Shown here: positions 1 through 8,489 of the stretch, one piece after another | Layout of the letters: every line of letters begins with the position of its first letter | Numbering within the stretch: position 1 is the stretch's first letter | Assembly (NCBI GenBank): GCA_040112665.1 | Contig: CP157796.1 | Span: 1,366,813 to 1,430,812, forward strand | DNA from: Oceanicaulis sp. | Lineage (GTDB): Bacteria; Pseudomonadota; Alphaproteobacteria; Caulobacterales; Maricaulaceae | Direction of reading: 5' to 3' | Length of the DNA stretch: 64,000 nt | Notes under the pieces: generated by a model | Database searches by the model: none | What the model was told of the DNA's origin: nothing | What the model saw: only the letters and a program-made list of their open reading frames with translations | Made by a program: the position numbers and the translations under genes

Positions 1-8
1 CGGCGGCG

Positions 9-836
9 TCAGTCTTCGGCGATGTCCGGCACGGCGACGGCGTGGAAGCCCGCGTCCACGTGCAGCACTTCACCGGTGCACGACTTGCCCAGATCGCTGA
101 GCAGGTAAAGCGCCGCGCCGGCGACGCCTTCCATCGTGGTGTCCTCTTTCAGCATCGACCAGTCCTTGCCGGTCTTCATCAGCGTGCGGCCGCCGGAAAT
201 GCCGGCCATGGCCAGGGTGCGCATCGGACCAGCCGAGATCGCGTTCACCCGGATCCCGGCCGGGCCGAGATCGCGCGCGACATAGCGGGTGGAGGCTTCC
301 AGCGCGGCCTTGGCCACGCCCATCACGTTATAGTTCGGCACGACCCGCTCTGCGCCGAGATAGGTCATGCACACGATCGACCCGCCGCCCTCTTCACGGC
401 TGGGCATCAGTTCGCTGGCCCGGCGCGAGGCGTCCACGAAGGAGAACGCGGAGATGTCCATCGCCCGCTTGAAGCCTTCGCGCGTCGTGTTGTGGGTGAA
501 GCTGCCCTGCAGCTCTTCCTTGCCGGCGAACGCGATGGCGTGGACCAGGAAGTCGAGCTTGCCCCACTTGTCCTTGATGGTCTCAAAGCAGGCGTCCATC
601 GAGGCGTCGTCGCTGACGTCGGCGGTCACCATGAAAGGCTCGCCGGGAAGGCTCTCCACCAGCGGACGGACCCGCTTCTCCAGCGCCTCGTCCTGATAGG
701 AGAAGGCCAGCTCGGCGCCCTGGGCGGCCAGCTGCCGGGCGATGCCCCAGGCGATGGAGTTCTTGTTCGCGACGCCCATGACGAGGCCGCGCTTGCCCTT
801 CATCAGTTCGCCGGCCGGAAACTCAGTGTCGGACAA
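9..836 (-). CDS. fabI: Enoyl-[acyl-carrier-protein] reductase (NADH), FabI type
   Basis: This enzyme catalyses the last, NADH-dependent reduction of each fatty-acid elongation cycle in the cytoplasm. The 275-aa protein is a short-chain dehydrogenase of FabI type. A modified nucleotide-binding start (GVANKNSIAWG) lies near residues 21-31. The catalytic block carries Y159, Y169 and K176, in the contexts TYLGAERVVPNY and YNVMGVAK, matching the FabI Tyr-x6-Lys arrangement. The start is placed at a TTG (first base 836) because a GGGAGG ribosome site lies just upstream and the resulting N-terminus fits the family. Longer in-frame extensions toward 1070 look like translated leader. A desaturase gene is transcribed divergently, so two lipid-metabolism genes flank this intergenic region. 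Confidence 0.95.
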   Translation of the reverse strand: MSDTEFPAGELMKGKRGLVMGVANKNSIAWGIARQLAAQGAELAFSYQDEALEKRVRPLVESLPGEPFMVTADVSDDASMDACFETIKDKWGKLDFLVHAIAFAGKEELQGSFTHNTTREGFKRAMDISAFSFVDASRRASELMPSREEGGGSIVCMTYLGAERVVPNYNVMGVAKAALEASTRYVARDLGPAGIRVNAISAGPMRTLAMAGISGGRTLMKTGKDWSMLKEDTTMEGVAGAALYLLSDLGKSCTGEVLHVDAGFHAVAVPDIAED

Positions 837-1072
837 TGCCGCCTCCCTTCGATCACGATGGCGCCGCTTTTCGCGCCGATAACCCGTTACGCCCGCAATA
901 GCCCACAGGCCGGGCCCCGTCGAGGCGCCCGGGCGCGCGCTGCGAACAGGTCTCAACTGCGGCGTCTGGTCGCCGCCCGGCGCGCATCCGACCGTGGCAT
1001 GGTCGCGTTTACCTTTGAGGAAGGGGGACGCAGGAAACATCGCCCCCAACCACCGAGCGTTCGAGGACATCC

Positions 1073-1999
1073 ATGAAATCTGCTCCGCTTCCGCGGTCCC
1101 TCGCGATCCCCAAAAGCTGGAAGAATCTCGACTGGTCGAGCGTGTTCGCCGCCATCATCTACCCCGCCCTGGGGGTGCTGGGCCTGATCGTCGCGTTCAC
1201 GCTGGGCCTGGCGCTGGAAAGCCTGCAGCTTCACTGGTGGTACGCGCCGCTCGCTCTTGCGGTTGGCGCGGTCACGCTGGTGATCTGCAATATGGGCATC
1301 GGGGTGCTGCACCGGGTCTGGCACCACAAGGCCGGCGAGCTGCGCGGGCCAGCCCAGGTCATCACTGCGGTGAACTGCATCATCGCCATGCAGGGCAAGC
1401 TGAAGGACTGGGTGAACTACCACTCCCAGCACCATCGCCTGTCCGACAAGCCCGGCGACCCGCACAATCCCGGCGAGGGCAAGCTGTGGGCCTGGATGGG
1501 CTGGCTGTTATGGCGCGACCGCAACGACATGCAGCGCCCGCTGGCGATGTGGCTGCGCGACAATCCGGCGGTGCGCGCGATCGACGCCCATCACGGCAAG
1601 CTCGCCTTCCTGGTCCATCTGGTTATCCCGGCGGCGATTTACGCCGTGGTCGCCGCGACCGGCGGATCGATCCTCCTGACCTTCATCCTGCACGCGGCCG
1701 CAGTGACGGCGCGCGGGGTGCAGTTTCACGCCACCATCCTGGGCGTGAACGTGTTCGGCCATCTCAAGACCCCCGCCTGGGCGGACTATCTGCTGGCCGT
1801 GCTCACCGGCGGCGAGGCCTTCCACGACCACCATCACGACGAACCGGCCAGCGCCCTGCACCTGCCGCGCAAGGGGCTGCTGAACCGTCTGGTGGACTAT
1901 AACGGCACCACGCTCCTGATCTTCGAGAAGCTGCGCTGGGCGCGCGATCTGAAGATCGCCGAGCGCTTCGCCACGCCGCAGCTCGCCGCCCCGCGTTAG
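1073..1999 (+). CDS. Membrane fatty-acid desaturase (acyl-CoA/acyl-lipid delta-9 type)
   Basis: This is an integral-membrane di-iron desaturase that introduces a double bond into acyl chains, which would adjust membrane fluidity. The 308-aa protein shows the three histidine clusters of the family: HRVWHH near residue 81, HSQHH near residue 121, and the HDHHHDEP cluster near residues 250-257. Hydrophobic segments around residues 20-60, 180-205 and 210-230 fit a four-helix membrane core. It is divergent from fabI with about 236 nt between the two starts. Substrate (CoA, ACP or lipid-linked) cannot be decided from sequence alone. Confidence 0.87.
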   Translation: MKSAPLPRSLAIPKSWKNLDWSSVFAAIIYPALGVLGLIVAFTLGLALESLQLHWWYAPLALAVGAVTLVICNMGIGVLHRVWHHKAGELRGPAQVITAVNCIIAMQGKLKDWVNYHSQHHRLSDKPGDPHNPGEGKLWAWMGWLLWRDRNDMQRPLAMWLRDNPAVRAIDAHHGKLAFLVHLVIPAAIYAVVAATGGSILLTFILHAAAVTARGVQFHATILGVNVFGHLKTPAWADYLLAVLTGGEAFHDHHHDEPASALHLPRKGLLNRLVDYNGTTLLIFEKLRWARDLKIAERFATPQLAAPR

Positions 2000-2079
2000 G
2001 CTCGCGTTCACTGCCACGCTTAAAGGCGCGTCAACATACCGGCCCGCATGGTGACCCTTGCGCATTTCAGGGGTTCGCC

Positions 2080-2550
2080 ATGCGGCGCCGCACGCTTTCA
2101 GTTCTCTTCGTCTGCACCGGAAACATCTGCCGCTCGCCCATGGCGGAGGCGGCCGCGCGCGCCATTGCGGCGGGCAAGGGCCGCGACATCCTTTTCGACA
2201 GCGCCGGCACCGGCGACTGGCACGCCGGGGAGAAGCCCGATCCGCGCGCGGTCGCGGCCGGCGCGCGCCGCGGCTATAACCTTTCGGGCATCACCGCGCG
2301 GGCGGTGACCGACGCGGACTTCACCGGCTACGACCACGTCGTCGCGCTCGATCAGAGCCATGTGAAATGGCTGATCGCGCGCCGGGCCGCGCTGCGCCTG
2401 CCCGAACGGCCGGTCTCGCGGTTGATGGACTGGTCGGTGGGGCTGGCGGGCCGGGACGTGCCCGATCCCTATTACGGCGCGCCGGAGGATTTCGAAATCG
2501 CGCTCGACCTCATCGAGAAGGGCTGCGAGGGCCTGGTCTCGCGGATATAG
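2080..2550 (+). CDS. Low-molecular-weight protein-tyrosine phosphatase family protein
   Basis: This is a cytoplasmic LMW-PTP fold phosphatase of 156 aa. The P-loop CTGNICRS places the nucleophile at C12 and the phosphate-binding arginine at R18. The general acid is the Asp of the VPDPYYG motif, D129. Length and motif spacing are normal for a full LMW-PTP. The natural substrate is unknown; members act on phosphotyrosine, or on arsenate in the related ArsC branch, but no ars genes are near. The 3' end may overlap a small antisense gene. Confidence 0.9.
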   Translation: MRRRTLSVLFVCTGNICRSPMAEAAARAIAAGKGRDILFDSAGTGDWHAGEKPDPRAVAAGARRGYNLSGITARAVTDADFTGYDHVVALDQSHVKWLIARRAALRLPERPVSRLMDWSVGLAGRDVPDPYYGAPEDFEIALDLIEKGCEGLVSRI

Positions 2551-2753
2551 ACCCGCGCGCCGGCCGTCCTGACGATCAGGTAGGACGGCTCGCGCCCCAC
2601 CCCGCCGGTCAGCGATCCTGAAAAGAAGCCCGGCTCGAGCTCGACCGTACGGGCCTCGCGCGCCTGGCGGTCGCGGGCGTCACGCTCGCGCACCGGCTCG
2701 GCCGGTTCGGCGGCCGGCGTCGCGATCAGCAAAAGGGCGGTCAGAACGCTCAC
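2472..2753 (-). CDS. Possible small secreted protein, unknown function
   Basis: I do not recognise this protein. From a GTG at 2753 the 93-aa product begins with a hydrophobic signal-like segment (SVLTALLLIATPAAE), followed by an acidic/basic linker and a Gly-rich stretch (FFSGSLTGGVG). The last 79 nt overlap the 3' end of the phosphatase gene on the opposite strand. In that overlap the translation becomes Ser-rich and less convincing. It could be real with an overlapping tail, or a chance frame in GC-rich DNA. Confidence 0.35.
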   Translation of the reverse strand: MSVLTALLLIATPAAEPAEPVRERDARDRQAREARTVELEPGFFSGSLTGGVGREPSYLIVRTAGARVYIRETRPSQPFSMRSSAISKSSGAP

Positions 2754-2858
2754 GCGTGCCAGAATAGCACGCTTTCGACGCGAAGCGAGCCGGGGCGGCG
2801 CGCAGTGCCGGCTCGGGTGGGGACGCGTCAGGGTCTGCGGATTTCGGCGCTCTACGAT

Positions 2859-2906
2859 CCTCACCCAACCGCGGCCTGCGGTCGAACCCTCTCCATCAAG
2901 GGAAGG
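2859..2906. repeat. Solo copy of a dispersed intergenic palindromic repeat
   Basis: This unit runs CCTCACCC, then a small stem around GCGGCCTGCGGTC, then CCCTCTCC-ATCA-AGGGAAGG. The same architecture occurs as inverted pairs at 25289-25438 and 29728-29868. Similar dispersed hairpin units are common between genes in alphaproteobacteria. It sits between the convergent small gene and the DUF1674 gene, where it could also act as a transcript-end structure. Confidence 0.55.
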
Positions 2907-2940
2907 CGTTACTGCAGCGACTTCCCGAACCGCCGTCCGC

Positions 2941-3147
2941 CTAAAAATCGTAGGTGATGCCCTTCTTCTCCCAGTCGCCGTAGCGCGTGGGTTCGGGGCC
3001 TTTCGGGCCTCCGTGCTCTGTTTCGCGGGCGGCCTTTTCCGCTTCGGCCTTGCGGCGGCGCTCTTCGGCTTCTGCGAGGGCGCGTTTCGCCGCCTCGCTC
3101 AGCGGGCGGGGGCTGCCGCTTTCAGGGGTTTCCGGGCCGTCGCTCAT
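2941..3147 (-). CDS. DUF1674 / SdhAF4-like succinate dehydrogenase assembly factor
   Basis: This 68-aa protein ends with the family's hallmark C-terminus, [15 protein letters not shown], after a charged Ala/Glu/Lys-rich helix. The family is related to mitochondrial SDHAF4, which chaperones the flavinated SdhA subunit before complex II assembly. A role in bacterial complex II maturation is inferred from that homology. The N-terminal half is low complexity and probably flexible. It is transcribed divergently from htpX. Confidence 0.83.
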   Translation of the reverse strand: MSDGPETPESGSPRPLSEAAKRALAEAEERRRKAEAEKAARETEHGGPKGPEPTRYGDWEKKGITYDF

Positions 3148-3230
3148 CGCTTGCAGCTCCTCGGTCGCGCACCCAGATAACTAGGCGGGCCGCAGCGTGC
3201 GGCCAAGTGTTGAACCAGGGACTCGCGCAC

Positions 3231-4178
3231 ATGACCGGCAACGGCCTTCGCACCTTCATGCTTCTGGCGGCGCTGACCGCGCTGTTCATGGGGATCGGCT
3301 ATCTGATCGGCGGGCCCGGCGGCGCCGGGCTGGCCTTCCTCGTGGCGGCGGCGATGAACGTTTTCGCCTACTGGAATTCCGACAAGATGGTGCTGCGCAT
3401 GCACGGCGCGCGGGAGATCCTGCCCGACGAGCGCGATCCCAGGCTCTACCAGTTCGCGCGCGACACCGCCGACATGGCGCAGAACGCCGGCATGCCCGCG
3501 CCGCGCATCTATGTCATCGACAACCCCCAGCCCAACGCCTTCGCCACGGGCCGCAGCCCGAGCCACGCCGCGGTGGCGGCCACGACCGGCCTGCTCGCCC
3601 AGCTCAACCGGCAGGAGGTGATGGGGGTGATGGCCCACGAGCTCGCTCATGTGCGCTCGCGCGACACGCTGACCATGACGGTGACCGCGACCTTCGCCGG
3701 CGCGATCGGGTTTCTGGCGAACTTCGCGCTGTTCTTCGGCGCGCGGGAGCGGGGCGGGCTTCTGGCGGGCCTTCTGATCGCGATCTTCGCGCCGATGGCG
3801 GCCGCGCTCGTGCAGATGGCGATCTCGCGCTCGCGCGAGTACGAGGCCGACCGGATCGGGGCCGAGATCTGCGGCAATCCGCAATGGCTCGCCAGCGCGC
3901 TCGAGAAGATCGAACGCGGCGCGCGCCGGACGCTCAATGAAAGCGCCGAGCGCAATCCCGCCAGCGCGCACATGTTCATCATCAATCCGCTCAACGGCCA
4001 GCGCGGCGATAATTTCTTCTCCACCCATCCGAACACCGCGAACCGCATCGCCAAGCTGCGCGAGATGGCGGGGAACGCGCCCACCCCGCCCGCCGGCCCC
4101 TGGGGCCATCAGGGCCCGTGGGGCGGCGGCGTATCGGGAGAAGGCCCGGGCCGCGATTTCGGCGGACCCTGGGGGTGA
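3231..4178 (+). CDS. htpX: Membrane zinc metalloprotease HtpX (M48 family)
   Basis: HtpX is an inner-membrane zinc protease that cleaves misfolded membrane proteins. The 315-aa product has two N-terminal hydrophobic segments (residues 8-28 and 31-48), the zinc motif HELAH at 136-140, two further hydrophobic segments near 150-195, and the downstream glutamate ligand in SREYEAD. I chose the ATG at 3231, preceded by an AGGGA element, rather than the GTG/TTG codons at 3207-3212. The N-terminus then matches the usual short leader of the family. The C-terminal 30 residues form a Gly/Pro/Trp-rich tail (repeated GPWG) beyond the catalytic domain. Confidence 0.93.
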   Translation: MTGNGLRTFMLLAALTALFMGIGYLIGGPGGAGLAFLVAAAMNVFAYWNSDKMVLRMHGAREILPDERDPRLYQFARDTADMAQNAGMPAPRIYVIDNPQPNAFATGRSPSHAAVAATTGLLAQLNRQEVMGVMAHELAHVRSRDTLTMTVTATFAGAIGFLANFALFFGARERGGLLAGLLIAIFAPMAAALVQMAISRSREYEADRIGAEICGNPQWLASALEKIERGARRTLNESAERNPASAHMFIINPLNGQRGDNFFSTHPNTANRIAKLREMAGNAPTPPAGPWGHQGPWGGGVSGEGPGRDFGGPWG

Positions 4179-4266
4179 GCTTCCGCTCAATCCCCTGGAT
4201 ACCCGGCGTTAACCGTCCGCCGATTACGAATAAGCTTGAACGTATTCGGTGAACGCGGGACCACCT

Positions 4267-4587
4267 ATGGGCGGGGCGTTTCGATTGCTGGCGATGGTGA
4301 CGCTCGTGGCGGGTCTGCCCGCCGCGGGCGCTGTCGCGACTGCGCCTGAGACCGGCCAGGCCGCCGTTCTTTTCAACCCCGCCCTCACCGATGCAGAGCT
4401 CGCCGCCGCAGCGGCGAGCAGCGGCGCGGCCATCGTGCGCTTCGGCGCATTGCCCGGCAGCCTCGTGGTGGATTTGCCTGACGCGCGCGCGAAAGAGCGT
4501 CTGCGCGCGGCGGGCGCATGGATGATCGCCGACCCGGTCGTGCTGGGCGGCTGTTCGGCTTCTCAAGATGGAGATCTCGGTCGATGA
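4267..4587 (+). CDS. Small secreted protein translationally coupled to a chemoreceptor
   Basis: I do not recognise this family. The 106-aa product starts with a clear signal-like sequence ([18 protein letters not shown]), followed by an Ala-rich helical segment ([12 protein letters not shown]) and a compact C-terminal part (DAREKERL-like helix, then DPVVLGGC). Its stop codon overlaps the chemoreceptor start codon as ATGA (4584-4587), which implies translational coupling. A periplasmic partner, such as a ligand-binding accessory for the receptor, is a reasonable but untested inference. The start at 4267 is preferred over a GTG at 4249 because GGGA lies at proper distance. Confidence 0.6.
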   Translation: MGGAFRLLAMVTLVAGLPAAGAVATAPETGQAAVLFNPALTDAELAAAAASSGAAIVRFGALPGSLVVDLPDARAKERLRAAGAWMIADPVVLGGCSASQDGDLGR

Positions 4588-6044
4588 GCAGGCTTCAGGC
4601 TGTCAGGCGCGACGCGCAACGCATTCTCCTCGTCGGACTCGGTCTTTCGGTCCCGGTTTATCTCGCCGCCTCGCTGCTCGCCGCGCCAGGAACCGCGCTC
4701 GTAGGCACGGTTATTGTCGCGCTCGCCGCAGGCCTCGTCTTCTTCAGCTGGCGCGCCGCTCCGGACGCGGCCTCGACCCGCATGATCACAGGCGCGGCGA
4801 TGATGGCGCTGCCTGCCGCGCTCACCTTCATGATGAGCGGCAAGGCCTGGCAGATCGACATGCACATGACCTTCTTCGCCGCGCTCGCGGCGGTGACGAT
4901 CCTTTGCGACTGGCGGGCGCTTCTGGCCGCAGCCGGCGCCGCGGCGGTGCACCATCTCGTCCTGAATTTCGCCCTTCCCGCAGCCGTCTTTCCTGGCGGC
5001 GGGGATTTCTTCCGGGTGGTGTTCCACGCGGTCGTGGTGGTCGCCCAGACCGGGCTTCTTCTCTGGCTCGCGAGCGCGATCACCAAGGCGCTCGAAACCG
5101 CCGACAACGCGTTGGCCGAAGCCGATGAAAGCCGCAGGACAAGCGAAACCCTCGCCGAACAGGACCGGCGCAAGGAAGCGGACATGCGCCGGGCGCGCGC
5201 CGATATCGCCGCGCTCGCCGGCGCGTTCGAGAAGACGGTCGGGGAAGTGCTGTCCGAGCTTGAACGCGCCGCGGCCGAGCAGACAGATCTCGCCGGCCGG
5301 CTGAAGACCGATGCGGGCGGCACGCGCGAGCGCGCCGCAGCCGTGGCGAAAAACGCCGACGGTACGCGGGCCTGCGTCGAGGCGGTGGCCTCGGCGGCGG
5401 CCGAACTCGCCGCGTCGATCGAGGAAGTCTCACGCACGCTGGGCGCGGCGGACGAGGCCACGGGCCGGGCCGCCGACGAGGCGGGCAGGGCGGGCCAGTC
5501 CGTTCAGGCGCTCAACACCGCCGCGCGCGAGATCGAGACGATCGCCGACCTCGTCACCTCGATCGCCGAGCAGACGAACCTGCTGGCGCTCAACGCCACC
5601 ATCGAGGCGGCGCGCGCCGGAGAGGCGGGCAAGGGGTTCGCGGTCGTGGCCAGCGAGGTGAAGGACCTCGCCGACCAGACCGGCCGGGCGACCAGCGACA
5701 TCCGCACGCGCATCGACGCGATGCGCCGGGCCGCCGAAGAGGCCGCCCAGGGGCTGGGCCGCATCGGCGGCGTAATCAAGGAAGCGCGCGGGGCCTCGGC
5801 CGATGCGCGCGGCGCCTTCGGCCAGCAGGCCAGCGCGACAGACGAGATCGCGCGGCTCGCCTCTGAAGCCGCCCAGTCCACCGGGCAGATGGGCGAGCAG
5901 GCCGGCGAAGTCGACGGCGCGGCCGCGCGCACCGACGCGGCGGCCGAGCGGTTCGAAAGCTCCGCCCAGGGGCTCGCCGCGGCGGCGAGCCGGCTGTCCG
6001 CCGAGCTCGCAAAATTCCGCAGCGATCTCGACAAGGCGGCGTAA
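4584..6044 (+). CDS. Methyl-accepting chemotaxis protein with polytopic membrane sensor
   Basis: This 486-aa chemoreceptor lacks a periplasmic ligand-binding loop. It carries about six membrane helices within residues 14-170, followed by a cytoplasmic coiled coil and the conserved signalling tip ([18 protein letters not shown], near residues 330-348), the CheA/CheW contact site. Histidines H94, H123, H124 and H148 lie in or next to the membrane helices in the contexts DMHMTFF, VHHLVLN and FHAVV. No HAMP domain is evident between sensor and signalling parts. The first codon overlaps the upstream small gene. The window has no che genes, so the cognate cluster is elsewhere. Confidence 0.88.
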   Translation: MSRLQAVRRDAQRILLVGLGLSVPVYLAASLLAAPGTALVGTVIVALAAGLVFFSWRAAPDAASTRMITGAAMMALPAALTFMMSGKAWQIDMHMTFFAALAAVTILCDWRALLAAAGAAAVHHLVLNFALPAAVFPGGGDFFRVVFHAVVVVAQTGLLLWLASAITKALETADNALAEADESRRTSETLAEQDRRKEADMRRARADIAALAGAFEKTVGEVLSELERAAAEQTDLAGRLKTDAGGTRERAAAVAKNADGTRACVEAVASAAAELAASIEEVSRTLGAADEATGRAADEAGRAGQSVQALNTAAREIETIADLVTSIAEQTNLLALNATIEAARAGEAGKGFAVVASEVKDLADQTGRATSDIRTRIDAMRRAAEEAAQGLGRIGGVIKEARGASADARGAFGQQASATDEIARLASEAAQSTGQMGEQAGEVDGAAARTDAAAERFESSAQGLAAAASRLSAELAKFRSDLDKAA

Positions 6045-6069
6045 GGGGCGGGCTGAAAGCGGCCCCGCG

Positions 6070-6615
6070 TCAGTTCTGCGGGCCGGAGAGATTCATGTGC
6101 GATTTGCGCGGGGTCTCGCCGGCCTTCTCGACCAGCAGGTTCTGAACCCGCTTTTCGATCTCGTCGGCGGGCTCGTTGACCACGTCCTTGGGCTCTTCGA
6201 TCAGAAGCCGCTTTTCAAGCCGGTCCGAATAGCGCTCGCGTGCTTCGCCGAGCGTCTTGTCCGCCGCGATGAGCACGAGCCGGTCGAAGCTCTGGCGCTC
6301 GGCTTCCTGGTTGAGCCGGTCGAGCAGACGGTCGGTGAAGCGGATCTTCTCAAGCTCGTGCCGGTCGGTCTGCTGAACGCCGGACCGGCCGTGAGCGGCC
6401 TGGGCGTCCACGCCCTTGCCCTTCGAGCCTGAGCCGGCGTCCTGGAAGCGGCCGGGACGGTCGGTGGTCTGCTCGCGGTCGGGCGGGTTGTCGTTGTCGA
6501 ACCGGTTGAGCAGTTCCAGATTCACCGCGTCGTCGAAACCCTTGTTTTCAAAGACGAGCGCTTTGCCGCCGTCGAACACGGCGACCCAGGTGATCTGTTC
6601 TGTCTCGGGGCGCAT
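6070..6615 (-). CDS. Host-attachment protein family (baeRF-like)
   Basis: This 181-aa soluble protein matches the family named for proteins required for attachment to host cells. It has an N-terminal strand (WVAVFDGGKALVFEN), a polar low-complexity middle (residues 45-90), and a C-terminal part with LVLIAADKTLGEAR and an amphipathic helix. Related proteins are placed with bacterial relatives of eukaryotic release factor eRF1. The name reflects one plant-associated system, and the molecular function is not established. The start at 6615 follows an AGGAGG site six bases upstream; the two upstream ATGs lie before or inside this site. Confidence 0.75.
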   Translation of the reverse strand: MRPETEQITWVAVFDGGKALVFENKGFDDAVNLELLNRFDNDNPPDREQTTDRPGRFQDAGSGSKGKGVDAQAAHGRSGVQQTDRHELEKIRFTDRLLDRLNQEAERQSFDRLVLIAADKTLGEARERYSDRLEKRLLIEEPKDVVNEPADEIEKRVQNLLVEKAGETPRKSHMNLSGPQN

Positions 6616-6714
6616 GAGCTGCCTCCTCATCGGTGGGTGAACCATCGAGGAAACAACGCGCTCCGGCCGCGCCGCGTTGCGCGGCGCAGCCGTCAGTTCG
6701 CCGCGTTCAGCCGG

Positions 6715-7209
6715 TCAGCTCGCCGGCGCAGGCGGCGGCGCGAAGGTAGCGAGGCATGCGTCCGCCAGCGTCCACTGCCCGCCCTGGTTCACGAAGCGGC
6801 AGGCGGCGTGATCGACCGCGGCCATGCCCAGCTCCGCGCCGGGCAGGGCGTCGTTCTGCAGCCGCTCGAACCGGCCCGAGGGGAAGACATAGGCCAGCCG
6901 TTCGGTGTCGCTCTGGGGCGCGTCATAGACACACAGCGGGGGCTGCATCAGCACGGTGCGCACCGAGCGGTCGCCCATGCGCTGGCCGAACACCTGCGCG
7001 GCGACGGCCGGATCGAGATCGGCGATGCGCCGGGACAGCGCAGGATCGGTCGTCATCTGCGCCACCCGCGCCTCGTCATGGGCGACGATGGCGCCGAAGG
7101 CGGCGCGCTCGGCGGCGCTGGCGTCCCGGCAGGCGATCGGGGTTTCGGTGGTGGCGCAGGCGGCTGCGGCGAGACCGGCGAGGCCGGCGGCGAGATAACG
7201 GACGGACAT
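6715..7209 (-). CDS. Putative lipoprotein, unknown function
   Basis: The 164-aa product begins with a lipoprotein signal ending LAAAAC (lipidated C18). The rest is a soluble domain with paired cysteines (one near residue 26, one near 100 in PPLCVYD, one near 133 in HAACRFV and one in LADACLA) that could form disulfides in the periplasm. It resembles a small nuclear-transport-like or surface lipoprotein, but I cannot name a family. It lies 86 nt downstream of the diheme cytochrome gene on the same strand and may be co-transcribed with it. Confidence 0.6.
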   Translation of the reverse strand: MSVRYLAAGLAGLAAAACATTETPIACRDASAAERAAFGAIVAHDEARVAQMTTDPALSRRIADLDPAVAAQVFGQRMGDRSVRTVLMQPPLCVYDAPQSDTERLAYVFPSGRFERLQNDALPGAELGMAAVDHAACRFVNQGGQWTLADACLATFAPPPAPAS

Positions 7210-7295
7210 GAGGCGCACTCTCCGTTGCGGGGCGAGGATCGGAAAGACGATGCCCCAGAGCCGTGACGGGGTGAAGACGGGGGCTGCGGTTTTGC

Positions 7296-8489
7296 TTAAC
7301 CGCATCCTCCGCTCATCTGATCGATCCAGGCCGCGACCAGCGCCACACCCTCTTCATGGGCGACCGCGCGGCCGAGCTCGGGCATCATGATGTCGGCGCG
7401 GTCGCTGGCCATGCGGTGCGCGAAGATCGAGGCGTCCGCATCGCCCGGAACGATGCCGTAGAGCCGGTTGCCGGTGCCGCGCCCCGCTGCGATCGGCGGC
7501 TTGCACAGCCCGAAATTCGGACCTGCCGGCTCCCAGGGTTCGAGATAGAGCCCCGAAGTGTCCGCCTGTCCGGTGCGCGAATGGCAATGCGCGCAGTTGA
7601 TGTCGATATAGCTGCGCGCCGCCGCCTCGAGTTCGAGATCGCTGATCGGCACGCCCGACGCCCAGGCCGCAGACGCCGGCGCGGAGCCCGGCTCGGGTGC
7701 GCCGCTCAGAAGCCCCGCCGCCGTCCAGCGGTCGAGCTGGTTCTCCACCCCGTCCGCATAGGCGAAATCGCCGTTCAGATGGCGCGCCTTCGGCCCGATC
7801 GGCCGCACGCCGCGCCCGTCGGTGGTGTCGGTGACGTGGCAATTGGCGCACTGATTGACGTTGGGCACCATGTAGTCGAGCCGCTGCGCGCCGGCCTCGC
7901 CGACCAGCACCAGATCAACGAAGGCGCCGGGGCGGGAAAGCCGGGCTTCGCTCTGGTCCTCGTCCCAGACGTAAGGCAGCGCCTCCCAGCCCGCCTCGCG
8001 GCGGACCAGAACCCGGGTCTCGATCAGCCGGACCTCGTCCATGTCGAGCGCCCGGCCGTCGAAATGAGCCATGGAGACGCCGTCACGGCTCACGCGCTCG
8101 AACCCGCCGCCTGCGCGCGGATAGTAGAAGGTCTTGGTGATGACCGTGCCGACGGGAAACTCGAACGCCTCGCGCGGATCATAGGCGGCCGGGCCTGCGC
8201 CTTCGGGCGTCCAGACCGTGCGCAGCTTCAGCGCGTAGTCCGAAAACAGCGCGGTGTTGAGATCATACGGCGTGACGTCCTCGCCCAGCACCAGCGATCC
8301 GCCGCCTGCGGCCAGCTGGCCCCAGTCCGACAATAGATCGGGCAGGCCGGCCTCGATATAGCGCGGCGCGGGCGGTTCGGGCGGCGGGCCGGAGGCGTCC
8401 GGGGCGGCGCTCTGCGGCGCTTCGGCCGCGCAGGCGGCGGCGAGCGCGGCGAGCGCCGAGGCGAGGAGGGCTTTGAGCGCCGGTCTCAC
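7296..8489 (-). CDS. SO2930-family diheme c-type cytochrome lipoprotein
   Basis: This 397-aa periplasmic electron-transfer protein has a lipobox (LAAAC, C20) and two c-type heme motifs: CANCH at 214-218 and CAHCH at 299-303. A C-terminal IMMPELG segment could supply an axial methionine. The GTG start at 8489 overlaps the stop of the upstream beta-helix gene by 4 nt, so the two are translationally coupled. From memory, families of this cytochrome and this beta-helix protein are near-constant partners across genomes (TIGR03806 with TIGR03805). The redox partner and substrate are unknown. Confidence 0.85.
   Translation of the reverse strand: MRPALKALLASALAALAAACAAEAPQSAAPDASGPPPEPPAPRYIEAGLPDLLSDWGQLAAGGGSLVLGEDVTPYDLNTALFSDYALKLRTVWTPEGAGPAAYDPREAFEFPVGTVITKTFYYPRAGGGFERVSRDGVSMAHFDGRALDMDEVRLIETRVLVRREAGWEALPYVWDEDQSEARLSRPGAFVDLVLVGEAGAQRLDYMVPNVNQCANCHVTDTTDGRGVRPIGPKARHLNGDFAYADGVENQLDRWTAAGLLSGAPEPGSAPASAAWASGVPISDLELEAAARSYIDINCAHCHSRTGQADTSGLYLEPWEPAGPNFGLCKPPIAAGRGTGNRLYGIVPGDADASIFAHRMASDRADIMMPELGRAVAHEEGVALVAAWIDQMSGGCG

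Noticed and set aside
3144..4190. A 348-codon antisense frame to htpX
   Set aside because: Entirely opposite to a confident M48 protease, with His/Arg-rich composition and no homology signal.
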